A stretch of 46,058 nucleotides of DNA. Source: Terriglobia bacterium (lineage in GTDB: Bacteria; Acidobacteriota; Terriglobia; Bryobacterales; Bryobacteraceae). Every line of letters begins with the position of its first letter. Within the stretch, counting starts at the first letter, position 1. Below the pieces are notes generated by a model. That model did not search any database. It worked only from the letters and a program-made list of their open reading frames with translations, and was not told the origin of the DNA. Of this stretch, positions 22,387 to 30,881 are shown in pieces. The position numbers and the translations under genes were made by a program. The DNA is taken from assembly GCA_020073265.1 (NCBI GenBank), contig JAIQFN010000045.1, positions 1 through 46,058 of the forward strand. The letters are read 5' to 3'.

Positions 22387-24393
22387 TTAACGCGCGGACG
22401 GCGACGCGGCGTTTACGACGGGCTTCCCGTTCGGACCGCTCGCGGCGCCCTGCGGCGCATTCGGATCGAGCACCGGTATCGGCGTCGGAGGCGTCGAAAC
22501 CTCGCCCCTGAAGGCTTCACCCATGTCGACCTTGTTGGCCGCCAGAATCTGGCCGGTGACAAAGTCGAGATTGGCTCGCGCCTTGATGTAGTTGCTCTCG
22601 GCGGTCACCTCGTTGCCCAGGGAGGTCAACAGGTCGCGCTGGATCAGAATCACGTTATAGATGGTGGAAGCGCCTAGCGCGTACTTCTTCTGCTCGGCGT
22701 CCAGGGTTTGTTCTTCCAGCACACGATTCTTGACCGCGGCCTGATAGCGGGCGCGCGCCTGCTGCAAAGCGATCACGCCGTTGGAGACGTCCACGCGAAT
22801 CTGGTTGGTCTGCTTTTGCAGTTGCAGCTCGGACTGGCGCATGTTCAGCGTGTCGCGGATGTAATCGGCCTCGGCCGCGCGATTGCGTAGCGGGATGTTG
22901 AGCTGGACGCCCACGCGGTAGTCTGGAAAGTTCCGGCCGAAGATCTGACCCAGGTAACCCCCGTAGCCGCCGATGAAGAATGGATCGGGAGTGTGCGGGA
23001 CGTTCACGAGCGGCTGCCCGGTGCTACCGAGTGGCGCCAGGTCGTTGACCGGCCCACTCTGCCCGTTGTTGGTGAGCGTGGCGAACGCGCTCAACTGCGG
23101 CAGCAGGTTGCTGCGATCTCCCCTGATGCTGAGCTTGCTGTTCTCGATGTTGAGGCGGCTGGCGGGCAGTTCGGGCCGGTCCTGAATCGCCTTGGCGATC
23201 AGATCCTGGATGGGTTGGATCGGCTCGACGTCCGGTACGCGGATCTTGTCGAGCGGAACGATGTGCGCATCGGCAACAGTCTGGTTGGCGACTCCGTTCT
23301 TGCTCAGAAAGTTCTTGATGATGGTCTCCTGCTGGAGGACGTTGGTCTGCGCCACCGTCAAGTCCTGCTGACGGCTGGCAACCTCCGCTTCAGCCTGGAC
23401 GATGGCGATCTGCGCCAGGGTGCCGATTTCCACCTGCTTCTTGTTGTCTTCGTACAGCTTTTGCGACGTGGCCATCGCCTGCTCGGCAACCTTGACCTGC
23501 TCGTTGAAACTCACCAGGTCCCAGTACAGAGAAATGATGCTCGCAACCGTGGTCATAACCTGTTGTTTGAACACCAGGTCCTGCACCTGCAGCGAGTTCT
23601 TCGCCTGCGTGATACCGCGGCGGTTCACCGCCAGGCCGAAGCCGGCCAGAAGCGGCTGGGTAATGGTGGTGGAGAGGTTGCCGGTCTGGAGCGGGTTCAG
23701 ATCGGGACGGCCGGAGGTCAAAAAGGTGTTTTGGTTGTTGAATCCTAGTGTCGCTGTCGCCCCGGAGGCAAATCCCTGGCTGATTTGGAAGTTGGCAAGC
23801 TTGGTAGTAGTCACCAGCGACGTGGTGCCGTAAAGGAAGCCCGTGCTTTGAGGAGAGCTGGTGTGGCCCCACGAGATCACGCCCGTGACAAACGGGTCAT
23901 AGTTAGGGATCGCGGTTCCGAGCTGCGATACCAGACCGTTCACGCCGGTGCTCACGCCGGTCCCGATGTTCGCGCTTCCGTTGCTGAAGGCGTTGAGCGA
24001 GAGCCCGCCCGCGGCGCCGGCTGCACTGGCAGGCCCCTGGGTAACGGCCTGGCTGACGCCGCGTAATGCTCCACCGGCCTTGGCGCGCTGCAGGTCCGAT
24101 TGCGCCTCCGGCATACCGTACCGCGAGATGGCGATGTCCAGGTTGTTCTCCAGAGCCAACGCGATGGCATCCTGCAGCGACAGGTACAGGTTGCCGGCGC
24201 GCAACAGCGAGTCGATCCGCGTAGAGTCCCGCAGGTCGATGGGCGCCACCACCGGGGCGTTGTACTTGCGCGCGCCCAGGATTCCTCCCGGCTCGCTGAT
24301 TTGCGGCGTCGGCGTACGTTCCTGCGCGCTCGCTAGCGGCGCCAAAGTCAGAACGGAACACAGCACGGCGAGCCAAGACTTACAGCATTTCAT
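22387..24393 (-). CDS. TolC-family outer membrane efflux protein
   Basis: 668 residues with signal peptide MKCCKSWLAVLCSVLTLAPLASA. The two outer-membrane-efflux repeats are visible: LYLSLQDAIALALENNLDI (about residues 69-87), and the second repeat from about residue 405 with IAKAIQDRPELPASRLNIEN. Long coiled-coil helices (VKVAEQAMATSQKLYEDNKK and YQAAVKNRVLEEQTLDAEQK) form the periplasmic barrel. A Gly/Ala/Ser-rich insertion (residues 105-165) makes it longer than typical TolC. It is the exit duct for the adaptor and ABC pump encoded upstream in the same direction, 141 bp away from the permease gene. A GAGGTG motif precedes the ATG. The Pro-rich C-terminal tail is of unknown role. Confidence 0.92.
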   Translation of the reverse strand: MKCCKSWLAVLCSVLTLAPLASAQERTPTPQISEPGGILGARKYNAPVVAPIDLRDSTRIDSLLRAGNLYLSLQDAIALALENNLDIAISRYGMPEAQSDLQRAKAGGALRGVSQAVTQGPASAAGAAGGLSLNAFSNGSANIGTGVSTGVNGLVSQLGTAIPNYDPFVTGVISWGHTSSPQSTGFLYGTTSLVTTTKLANFQISQGFASGATATLGFNNQNTFLTSGRPDLNPLQTGNLSTTITQPLLAGFGLAVNRRGITQAKNSLQVQDLVFKQQVMTTVASIISLYWDLVSFNEQVKVAEQAMATSQKLYEDNKKQVEIGTLAQIAIVQAEAEVASRQQDLTVAQTNVLQQETIIKNFLSKNGVANQTVADAHIVPLDKIRVPDVEPIQPIQDLIAKAIQDRPELPASRLNIENSKLSIRGDRSNLLPQLSAFATLTNNGQSGPVNDLAPLGSTGQPLVNVPHTPDPFFIGGYGGYLGQIFGRNFPDYRVGVQLNIPLRNRAAEADYIRDTLNMRQSELQLQKQTNQIRVDVSNGVIALQQARARYQAAVKNRVLEEQTLDAEQKKYALGASTIYNVILIQRDLLTSLGNEVTAESNYIKARANLDFVTGQILAANKVDMGEAFRGEVSTPPTPIPVLDPNAPQGAASGPNGKPVVNAASPSAR

Positions 24394-24534
24394 AAAGGGG
24401 CACCTCGAAGACTCTCAAAAGGTCGATAACGGCAACGGAATCAATATCGTTCCGGCGATTTCTCATGTTAGCACTTGTAGAATTGGCGGGGCCGGAACGA
24501 GCGAGGTTACAGGGGTCTGTCGCCTCGTTCAGAG

Positions 24535-25770
24535 CTATTCGTAACGCAGGGCGTCAATGGGATCCAGCAAGGCCGCTTTTCGAGCCGGGTAGAAGCCGAA
24601 GAAGACCCCCACCAGCGCCGAGAAGATAAACGCCAGCAGGATGGCTCCCGGTGACACCAGGGTGGACCACTGCGCGAAGATCGAGATGAGCTTCGAGGCC
24701 AGAATGCCCAGCAAAATGCCCACTACGCCGCCCAGGATGGAGAGCGTCACCGCCTCCACCAGGAACTGCGTCAGGATGTCCTTGGTCTTGGCGCCCACGG
24801 CCTGACGCAAACCGATTTCGCGCGTACGCTCGGTCACCGAGACCAGCATGATGTTCATGATGCCGATGCCGCCCACGATCAGGGAAACCGATGCGATGGC
24901 GGCCAGCAGAATGGACATCACGCGCGAGGAAGTTTCCTGAGCCTGGAACACTTCCTCCAGGTTGCGGATGGTGAAATCGTCGTCCTGGCTGGCTTGCAGG
25001 TGATGGCGCTGGCGCAACACCGCGCGCATTTCATCCTGCGCGGCCTGGATGAATTGCGGGCCGCGCGCCTGAACCATGAGCGATCCCACGGAATTCGCCC
25101 GCGCCTGGTTGACACCGAAAACCTTCTTCTGCGCGGTAGTGATCGGCAGGATGATGATGTCGTCCTGGTCCTGCCCGGTGGGCGATTGGCCTTTCGGCAC
25201 CAGCGTTCCAACTACCGTGAACGGTACGCGTTTGATCCGGATCACTTGACCCACCGGATCGGCGCCATTGAACAGATTGTTGACCACCGTTTGTCCCAGC
25301 AGCGCCACCTTGGCGTCCGAATCCACGTCCTGCTGGGAGAAAACGTTCCCGCTCTGAATGCCAATGTCTCGAATGGTTAAGTAATCGGGAGTGGTGCCGT
25401 AGAGGGAAGTGGCCCAATTGTTGTTGCCGTAGACCACCTGTGCGCCGCTCCGGCTACTGGGTGCGACGGCCTGCACGGACGGGCAATCGCGCGCCAGCGC
25501 CTTGGCGTCGTCAATGGTGAGCGTGACCGCGTTCCCGGAGCCGAGCCGGATACCAGACGCGGTGATGCTGCCGGGCATCACGATGATCACGTTGCTGCCG
25601 ATGCTGGCGATCTGCTGCTGAATGCGCTCGGTGGCGCCCGAGCCGACCGCCACCATGGCGATCACCGCGCCCACGCCGATGATGATGCCCAGCATGGTCA
25701 GCGCGGATCGCATCTTGTTAATGCGCAGCGCCCGAAAGGCGATCTTCATTGCGGGTAGAATCTTTTTCAT
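24535..25770 (-). CDS. MacB-like ABC transporter permease
   Basis: 411 residues with four transmembrane segments. TM1 is in SALTMLGIIIGVGAVIAMVAVGSG, followed by a periplasmic MacB core (residues 45-260). The FtsX domain has TM2-4 and the coupling motif ERTREIGLRQAVGAKTKDIL. It couples ATP hydrolysis in the cytoplasm to substrate movement in the periplasm as part of a MacAB-TolC-type tripartite pump for peptides, macrolides or siderophores. The start ATG overlaps the ATPase stop by ATGA (25767-25770). Unlike E. coli MacB, the ATPase is a separate polypeptide. Confidence 0.92.
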   Translation of the reverse strand: MKKILPAMKIAFRALRINKMRSALTMLGIIIGVGAVIAMVAVGSGATERIQQQIASIGSNVIIVMPGSITASGIRLGSGNAVTLTIDDAKALARDCPSVQAVAPSSRSGAQVVYGNNNWATSLYGTTPDYLTIRDIGIQSGNVFSQQDVDSDAKVALLGQTVVNNLFNGADPVGQVIRIKRVPFTVVGTLVPKGQSPTGQDQDDIIILPITTAQKKVFGVNQARANSVGSLMVQARGPQFIQAAQDEMRAVLRQRHHLQASQDDDFTIRNLEEVFQAQETSSRVMSILLAAIASVSLIVGGIGIMNIMLVSVTERTREIGLRQAVGAKTKDILTQFLVEAVTLSILGGVVGILLGILASKLISIFAQWSTLVSPGAILLAFIFSALVGVFFGFYPARKAALLDPIDALRYE

Positions 25771-26534
25771 TGCGTCACCGCCTCGGCTTCCTCCGGCTCC
25801 TCGGCCGGCAGTGTTTCCAGCTCACGCTTGGCGTCGCGAGGCGCCAGCACCGGCTGGTCGCTCACCAGATGGCCGTCCTTGAAACGAATGATGCGATCGG
25901 AATATTCCGCGATATCCGGCTCGTGCGTAACCACGATGATCGACAGGCCGGATTCGCGGTTGAGCTTTTGGAACAGCGCCATGATCTCGACGCTGGTGCG
26001 TGAATCGAGCGCGCCGGTCGGCTCGTCGGCCAGGATGATCTGCGGGTCGTTGATCAGCGCCCGCGCGATGGCGACGCGCTGCTGCTGGCCGCCCGAGAGC
26101 TGATTGGGATGGTGCTGCTCCCGGCCCGCCAAGCCCACCCAGTCCAGCGCGCGCAGAGCCTTTTGATGCCGGTCCGCGGCGGCTCGGCTGCTGTACAGCA
26201 GCGGCAGTTCCACATTTTCGGCGGCGGAGGTGCGCGCCAGCAGATTGAACTGCTGGAAAACGAACCCGATCTTCTGGTTGCGGATCTCCGCCAGTTGATC
26301 GCGGCTCAGCGTGCTCACGTTCACGCCGTCCAACACGTAGGTTCCCGAGGTCGGCTTGTCCAGACAGCCGACGATGTTCATCAAGGTCGACTTGCCGGAG
26401 CCCGACGGACCCATGATGGCGACAAAGCTGCCGCGCTCGATTTCGAGCGAGACGCCCCGCAGCGCGTGCACGGTCACGTCGCCGAGCTTGTAGATCTTCG
26501 TGATCTGATCGATCTCTATGAGCCGTTCGGCCAT
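25767..26534 (-). CDS. MacB/LolD-type ABC transporter ATP-binding protein
   Basis: 255 residues. Walker A is in MGPSGSGKSTLMNIVG (residues 41-56), the Q-loop in VFQQFNLLARTSAAENVELP, the signature in NQLSGGQQQRVAIARAL, Walker B in IILADEPTGALD, and the H-loop in IIVVTHEPDIAEYSDRII. All catalytic residues are present. The C-terminal 25 residues (ELETLPAEEPEEAEAVTQ) are acidic and variable. It forms the engine for the permease encoded immediately downstream and is preceded by the adaptor gene 13 bp upstream, so the order is adaptor-ATPase-permease-TolC. Confidence 0.95.
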   Translation of the reverse strand: MAERLIEIDQITKIYKLGDVTVHALRGVSLEIERGSFVAIMGPSGSGKSTLMNIVGCLDKPTSGTYVLDGVNVSTLSRDQLAEIRNQKIGFVFQQFNLLARTSAAENVELPLLYSSRAAADRHQKALRALDWVGLAGREQHHPNQLSGGQQQRVAIARALINDPQIILADEPTGALDSRTSVEIMALFQKLNRESGLSIIVVTHEPDIAEYSDRIIRFKDGHLVSDQPVLAPRDAKRELETLPAEEPEEAEAVTQ

Positions 26535-26547
26535 GGCACCCTGCTTT

Positions 26548-27924
26548 CTAGAAACGCGGCCCTTGCGGCGCTCTCGGGGCGGGCGATGCGCCGGGGTTCT
26601 TCACCAGGCTGGCCGTGATCACTCGTTCGCCTTCCATCAGATCGCCCGCTTGCACGGCGGTGTACAATCCGTCGGTGATGCCGAGCGTCACTTTGACTGC
26701 TTTCGGCTTGCCGTCCTGATCCAGAACGTACAAGGTCGTGCCGGAGTCCTGCCGCTTGCCCGCCGCGTGAACGCGCGTGTCGGTGGCGGGGGTGGCGTCA
26801 ACCGGGTGGAAGCGGAGTGCCGCGTTCGGAATCTTGAGAATGTTGTCCGCCTCGCTGGTCAGGATCTTCACGTTGGCCGTCATCCCCGGCAGAAGCTTCA
26901 AGTCTGGATTCGGCACCCCGACCACCACGTCGTAGGTGATCACGTTCTGCACGTTGATGGGCGCCTGGCGGATCTGCGTGACGACGCCCTGGAACGTGGT
27001 GCGGGGATAGGCGTCCACGGTGAACTTCGCGGGCTGTCCCATCTTCACCTGGCCGACGTCCGCCTCGTCCACGTTGGTGTCCACCTGCATTTTGGTCAGG
27101 TCCTGCGCGATCTGAAAAATGGTCGGCGCCTGGAACGATGCCGCCACGGTCTGGCCCACGTCCATCTGGCGCGCGATCACGGTGCCATCCACCGGCGCCA
27201 CGATGCGAGTGTGGTCCAGGTCGAGTTGCGCCTGTTCGAGCGTGGCTTGCGCCTGCTGGATCTGCGCCTGCGCGGCAGCAAGCTGAGTCTTGGCCACCTG
27301 GAACATCGCTTGCGCCGACTGTACCTGGTGATTCGCGGCGTCTAGCTGCGCTTCGGCGGCTTGTTGTTCCGCCACGGCCTGATCGTAAGTGGATTGGGCG
27401 GTATCCAGGTCGTCCTTGGACATGATGCCCTGCTGGAACAGGATCTTGCGCGAGGCCAACTTGGTGTTGGCGTCCTTGGCCGCTGCCTTGGCCTTCGCAA
27501 TGGCCGCGTTTTGATTGGCCACCGCCGCGCGAGCGCTGGCGATGTCCGCGTTGGATTTTTCCTCCTGCGCCTGCGCGCTCGCCACCGCCGTCCGGGCGCT
27601 ATCGAGACTGGCCTTGGCCTGATCTACGCGCGCTTGAAAAACCTCCGGATCGATGAGCGCAACGAGCTGGCCCTTCTTCACCTTGGTGTTGAAGTCCGCG
27701 TACAGCGCCTTGATGTTGCCCGATACCTGCGCGCCCACTTGAACCGTCACCACGGCGTTGCAGTTTCCCGTGGCCGAAATGCTGGCCTGCACTTTTCCTC
27801 GCTCGATGGCCGCTGTCTGATAGGCCGCGTCGTTCCTGCTGCTGAAGTAATACCAGAACCCGACGCCGGCAGCCATCAATACCGCTGCCCCTATCAGAGA
27901 CTTGTTTCTAGTTAGCTTGATCAT
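26548..27924 (-). CDS. MacA/HlyD-like periplasmic adaptor
   Basis: 458 residues. An N-terminal membrane anchor (LIGAAVLMAAGVGFWYYF, residues 10-27) is followed by a lipoyl half (SISATGNCNAVVTVQVGAQVSG). A very long Ala/Gln-rich coiled-coil hairpin spans roughly residues 90-245. The second lipoyl half (LDHTRIVAPVDGTVIARQMDVG) and a beta-barrel/membrane-proximal domain (PNPDLKLLPGMTANVKILT) follow. It bridges the ABC pump and TolC. The hairpin is longer than in E. coli MacA. The start ATG is preceded by GGAGACAGGAAA, a good ribosome-binding site. It is the first gene of a four-gene operon reading leftward, and its upstream region contains tandem TGTAAG repeats. Confidence 0.93.
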   Translation of the reverse strand: MIKLTRNKSLIGAAVLMAAGVGFWYYFSSRNDAAYQTAAIERGKVQASISATGNCNAVVTVQVGAQVSGNIKALYADFNTKVKKGQLVALIDPEVFQARVDQAKASLDSARTAVASAQAQEEKSNADIASARAAVANQNAAIAKAKAAAKDANTKLASRKILFQQGIMSKDDLDTAQSTYDQAVAEQQAAEAQLDAANHQVQSAQAMFQVAKTQLAAAQAQIQQAQATLEQAQLDLDHTRIVAPVDGTVIARQMDVGQTVAASFQAPTIFQIAQDLTKMQVDTNVDEADVGQVKMGQPAKFTVDAYPRTTFQGVVTQIRQAPINVQNVITYDVVVGVPNPDLKLLPGMTANVKILTSEADNILKIPNAALRFHPVDATPATDTRVHAAGKRQDSGTTLYVLDQDGKPKAVKVTLGITDGLYTAVQAGDLMEGERVITASLVKNPGASPAPRAPQGPRF

Positions 27925-28010
27925 TTTCCTGTCTCCATTTGTATTGACGTCACGCGTTCTCTTCGAATTACCTTCCTGCTAATTTTGATTTCTTTTGTTT
28001 TGCAAAGGGA

Positions 28011-28026
28011 TGTAAGGCTTTGTAAG
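28011..28026 (+). promoter_or_regulatory. Tandem TGTAAG direct repeats between efflux operon and pyrE
   Basis: TGTAAG at 28011-28016 and 28021-28026, exactly one helical turn apart, lie in the divergent region between the adaptor and pyrE genes. Spacing and form are like binding sites of OmpR/PhoB-type response regulators. The regulator is unknown. Confidence 0.35.
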
Positions 28027-28041
28027 CCACCGCGAACGAAC

Positions 28042-28050
28042 TGTTATAGT
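28042..28050 (+). promoter_or_regulatory. Extended -10 for pyrE
   Basis: TG-T-TATAGT, with TATAGT at 28045-28050, 7 nt before GTG 28058. A weak TTGTAA at 28020-28025 could be the -35. The box overlaps an alternative GTG at 28049, arguing that translation starts at 28058 on a leaderless mRNA. Confidence 0.5.
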
Positions 28051-28057
28051 GGCCTTT

Positions 28058-28663
28058 GTGACTGAACCATTTGACGCGGTTCTGGCCGCGTTTTTTGAAA
28101 CCGGCGCTTATCTAAAAGGCCACTTCCGGCTGACCAGCGGCTTGCACAGCCCCGAGTACTTGCAGTGCGCGCTGGTGTTGCAGCACCCGCGGCACGCCGA
28201 GCATTTCGGCCGGTTGCTCGCCACCGAGTTCCGGCGGATCGAGCCGGCGTTGAACATCGGCGTCGTGGCGTCGCCGGCGATCGGTGGGCTGATCATCGGC
28301 CACGAAGTGGCGCGGGCGTTGGGCGCGCGGTTCGTTTTCACCGAACGCGATGCCGGCGGAAAGATGGTCCTGCGCCGCGGGTTCTCGGTGGAGCCCGGCG
28401 AGACCGCGGTGGTGGTGGAGGATGTTGTCACCACTGGCGGCAGCTCGCGCGAGGTGATCGACATTTTGAAAGCTGCGGGCGCGCGCGTTCTCGCGGCCGG
28501 GTCGATCATCGACCGCAGCGGCGGCGGCGTGGATCTCGGAATCCCGCGCGTGGCGCTCAAGACGCTGCAGGTGGTTTCCTACCGGGAAGAAGATTGTCCA
28601 CTGTGCCGCGCCGGAAGTCCGGTCGTCAAGCCGGGATCGCGGCCCGTTCATGCGGCGAATTAA
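28058..28663 (+). CDS. pyrE: Orotate phosphoribosyltransferase
   Basis: About 201 residues from GTG 28058 (204 from GTG 28049). It converts orotate and PRPP to OMP in pyrimidine synthesis. HFRLTSGLHSPEYLQCALVL is the N-terminal orotate-binding strand pair, and ASPAIGGLIIGHEVARAL precedes the catalytic loop (FTERDAGGKMVLRRGF, with the mobile-loop Lys). VVVEDVVTTGGSS is the 13-residue PRPP-binding motif with both acidic residues. A C-terminal pair of cysteines (EDCPLCRAGSP) is typical of long bacterial PyrE. The gene overlaps truA by 14 bp. Confidence 0.93.
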   Translation: MTEPFDAVLAAFFETGAYLKGHFRLTSGLHSPEYLQCALVLQHPRHAEHFGRLLATEFRRIEPALNIGVVASPAIGGLIIGHEVARALGARFVFTERDAGGKMVLRRGFSVEPGETAVVVEDVVTTGGSSREVIDILKAAGARVLAAGSIIDRSGGGVDLGIPRVALKTLQVVSYREEDCPLCRAGSPVVKPGSRPVHAAN

Positions 28664-29393
28664 AATCCAGGTCGCCTACGACGGGACCGACTACCACGGC
28701 TGGCAGGTGCAGCCGGATCTCGCCACCATCCAGGGCATGCTCGAACAAGTCATCGGCGAAATCGAGGGACGGCCGGTGCAGGTGGCGGGATCGGGCCGGA
28801 CCGATGCCGGCGTGCACGCCTTGGCGCAGGTGGCGGCGTTCACCATCCAGAATCCGATTCCGGTGGAAAACCTGCAGCGGGCCGTGAATCGCCTGCTTCC
28901 GCTCGACATTCGCGTGACGCGCGTGGAAGAAGTCGCGCTCGAATTCAATCCGCGCTACGACGCCAAGGCAAAAACCTACGAGTACCGGATCTTCCGCGGC
29001 GAGATTTGCCCGCCTTTCGAGCGGCGCTACGTCTATCATCATCCTTATCCGCTGCGCTTGGAGGAGATGTTGCAGCTGGCGCCGATGCTCGAAGGCGAGC
29101 ACGATTTCACCGCCTTCGCGGCCGCCGATGAGCGCGATGAACTGGGCGCGTCCAAAGTGCGGACCATCTTTTGTTCGCGTCTGTCCGAGGAAGGCGACCG
29201 GCTGATCTACCGGGTCACCGGCAGCGGATTCCTGAAGCACATGGTGCGCAACATCGCCGGCGTGCTGCTGGAAGTAGGCAAGGGAAATGTCGACCGCGCC
29301 GGCCTCGTGGCGCGTCTGGAGCCAGGCTGCAAGATTCCCCCCGGCCCCACGGCCCCGCCGCGCGGCCTGTTCCTGATCTCCGTCGAGTACTGA
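28650..29393 (+). CDS. truA: tRNA pseudouridine(38-40) synthase
   Basis: 247 residues. It isomerises uridines 38-40 in the anticodon stem. The catalytic aspartate is Asp52 in GSGRTDAGVHALAQ. Other family motifs are VAYDGTDYHGWQVQP at the N-terminus, FNPRYDAKAKTYEYRIF, HDFTAF and GSGFLKHMVRNIAGVLLEVGKG. It is full length. The 14-bp overlap with pyrE implies co-transcription. A double hairpin follows the stop. Confidence 0.96.
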   Translation: MRRIKIQVAYDGTDYHGWQVQPDLATIQGMLEQVIGEIEGRPVQVAGSGRTDAGVHALAQVAAFTIQNPIPVENLQRAVNRLLPLDIRVTRVEEVALEFNPRYDAKAKTYEYRIFRGEICPPFERRYVYHHPYPLRLEEMLQLAPMLEGEHDFTAFAAADERDELGASKVRTIFCSRLSEEGDRLIYRVTGSGFLKHMVRNIAGVLLEVGKGNVDRAGLVARLEPGCKIPPGPTAPPRGLFLISVEY

Positions 29394-29397
29394 GTGG

Positions 29398-29433
29398 GGC
29401 AGCCAATCCTGGCTGCCGCCGGCTTCAGCCGGC
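29398..29433. terminator. Double hairpin between convergent truA and amidase genes
   Basis: GGCAGCCA-ATCC-TGGCTGCC (29398-29417, 8-bp perfect stem) is immediately followed by GCCGGC-TTCA-GCCGGC (29418-29433). The loop of the second hairpin contains the amidase stop codon (29427-29425, minus strand). There is no U-tract. It is likely a shared two-way termination or 3'-end structure. Confidence 0.55.
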
Positions 29434-30849
29434 GCTCGTTGGTAGCGCTCGCTCGAACCCATGCCCCATCTGCAGCAGCCCCCAGTCGTCATGATGCCGC
29501 CCCACGATCTGAATCCCCACCGGCAGGCCGTCGGACGTAAAACCGCACGGCACCGACATCGCCGGATTGCCCACCAGCGAAATGAAATAACACGACTTCA
29601 TCCAGTCGATATAGGTTTCCATCCGGACCCCCGCGATCTCCACCGGGTACGGCTGCTGCACGTCGAACGGCGGCACCTGGTTCACCGGCAGCACGAAAAA
29701 TTCGTAGCGCTCCATGAATTGCCGGACTCGATGGTATATCTCCGTGCGCTTCATCTCCGCCAGACCAATTTCGGCCGCCGTCAGCTTTTCGCCGCGATCA
29801 ATTTCCCACAGCACCGTATCCTTGACCAGGTGCCGATTGCTCTTCAGCTCCGGTCTCGCCCGCGCCGCGAGAGCAGAGTGCCAGCAGCGCAGCGTCTTGA
29901 AGCACTCGTCCGCGCCCGAAAAATCCGGCTCGGCCTCTTCGACCACGCAGCCCAGTGATTCGAAAACACGGTGCTGCGAGTTGACCGCGTCCCGGACCCG
30001 CGCGTCCACCGGCAACCCGCCCAGATCTTTCCACCAGGCCACACGCACGCCTTTGAAATCGCGGCCGAGCGGACCGGCGAATCGCGCGCCCGGCTCATCA
30101 ATCGAAATCGGCGACCGCGCATCCGGTCCCGCGATCGCCGCGAGAAAAAAGGCCACGTCAGGGACACTGCGCGCCATGGGCCCCTCGACCGCGAGACTCG
30201 ACCAGCCCATTCCCACGGGCCACGCCGGCACGCGCCCAGGCGACGGCCGGAACCCGACCACATTGCAAAAATTCGCCGGATTCCGAAGCGATCCCCCCAG
30301 GTCGCTGCCATCGGCGATGGGCAGCATTCCGCACGCCAGCGCTACCGCAGCACCGCCGCTGCTGCCGCCGCAGGTTTTGCTGGTGTCATAAGGATTCAAC
30401 GTCGCGCCGAAGACTTCGTTGAAGGTCTGCGACCCGGCCCCGAACTCGGGCGTGTTGGTCTTGCCTAGCAGGATGGCGCCGGCGTCGCGAATGCGTTCCA
30501 CCAGCAGCGCATCCGTCGATGGCACGAAATCTTTGTAAATCCGCGAACCGAACGTGGTGCGGACTCCCTTGGTGATTTGCAGATCCTTGTGCGCGATCGG
30601 CAGCCCGTGCAGCGCGCCAGCCGGCTTGCCCCGCGCGAACGAATCATCGGCGTCGCGCGCCCGCTCCAAAGCCTGCTCGGCAGCCAGCGTCACGATCGCG
30701 TTCACCCGAGGGTTCACCCGCTCGATCTGCTCCAGATGCGCGGTGACGACTTCGCGCGCCGACAGATCCTTGGCCCGAATGCGCCGCGCCATCTCCACCG
30801 CACTGAGCTGGCAAATCTCAGAAGCCGCGTCTCGCTCGGGCTGAGTCAC
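29425..30849 (-). CDS. Amidase signature family hydrolase
   Basis: 474 residues of the Ser-cisSer-Lys amidase family. The catalytic Lys88 is in LPIAHKDLQI, cis-Ser163 in TCGGSSGGAAVALA, and the nucleophile Ser187 in ADGSDLGGSLRNPANFC. The spacings (75 and 24) equal those of known members such as fatty acid amide hydrolase. C-terminal GNPAMSVPCGFTSDGLPVGIQIVG is the usual family end. Substrates range from short amides to aryl acylamides and are not predictable here. There is no signal peptide. The start is GTG 30849, with TATAAT 8 nt before it and no Shine-Dalgarno, suggesting leaderless translation. Confidence 0.92.
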   Translation of the reverse strand: MTQPERDAASEICQLSAVEMARRIRAKDLSAREVVTAHLEQIERVNPRVNAIVTLAAEQALERARDADDSFARGKPAGALHGLPIAHKDLQITKGVRTTFGSRIYKDFVPSTDALLVERIRDAGAILLGKTNTPEFGAGSQTFNEVFGATLNPYDTSKTCGGSSGGAAVALACGMLPIADGSDLGGSLRNPANFCNVVGFRPSPGRVPAWPVGMGWSSLAVEGPMARSVPDVAFFLAAIAGPDARSPISIDEPGARFAGPLGRDFKGVRVAWWKDLGGLPVDARVRDAVNSQHRVFESLGCVVEEAEPDFSGADECFKTLRCWHSALAARARPELKSNRHLVKDTVLWEIDRGEKLTAAEIGLAEMKRTEIYHRVRQFMERYEFFVLPVNQVPPFDVQQPYPVEIAGVRMETYIDWMKSCYFISLVGNPAMSVPCGFTSDGLPVGIQIVGRHHDDWGLLQMGHGFERALPTSAG

Positions 30850-30857
30850 GTTGTTAT

Positions 30858-30863
30858 ATTATA
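30858..30863 (-). promoter_or_regulatory. -10 box of leaderless amidase gene, overlapping divergent promoter
   Basis: TATAAT on the minus strand ends 8 nt before GTG 30849. On the plus strand the same AT-rich stretch offers TATATT (30855-30860) as the -10 for the DUF1326 gene, whose AGGAG (30869-30873) and ATG 30882 follow. The two genes share a 32-bp divergent control region. Confidence 0.55.
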
Positions 30864-30881
30864 GGAACCAGGAGCCTGAAC

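Noticed and set aside
24394-24534. Independent promoter for the TolC gene
   Set aside because: The 141-bp gap contains only weak -35/-10-like pairs, and same-strand order with the pump genes makes co-transcription the simpler reading.
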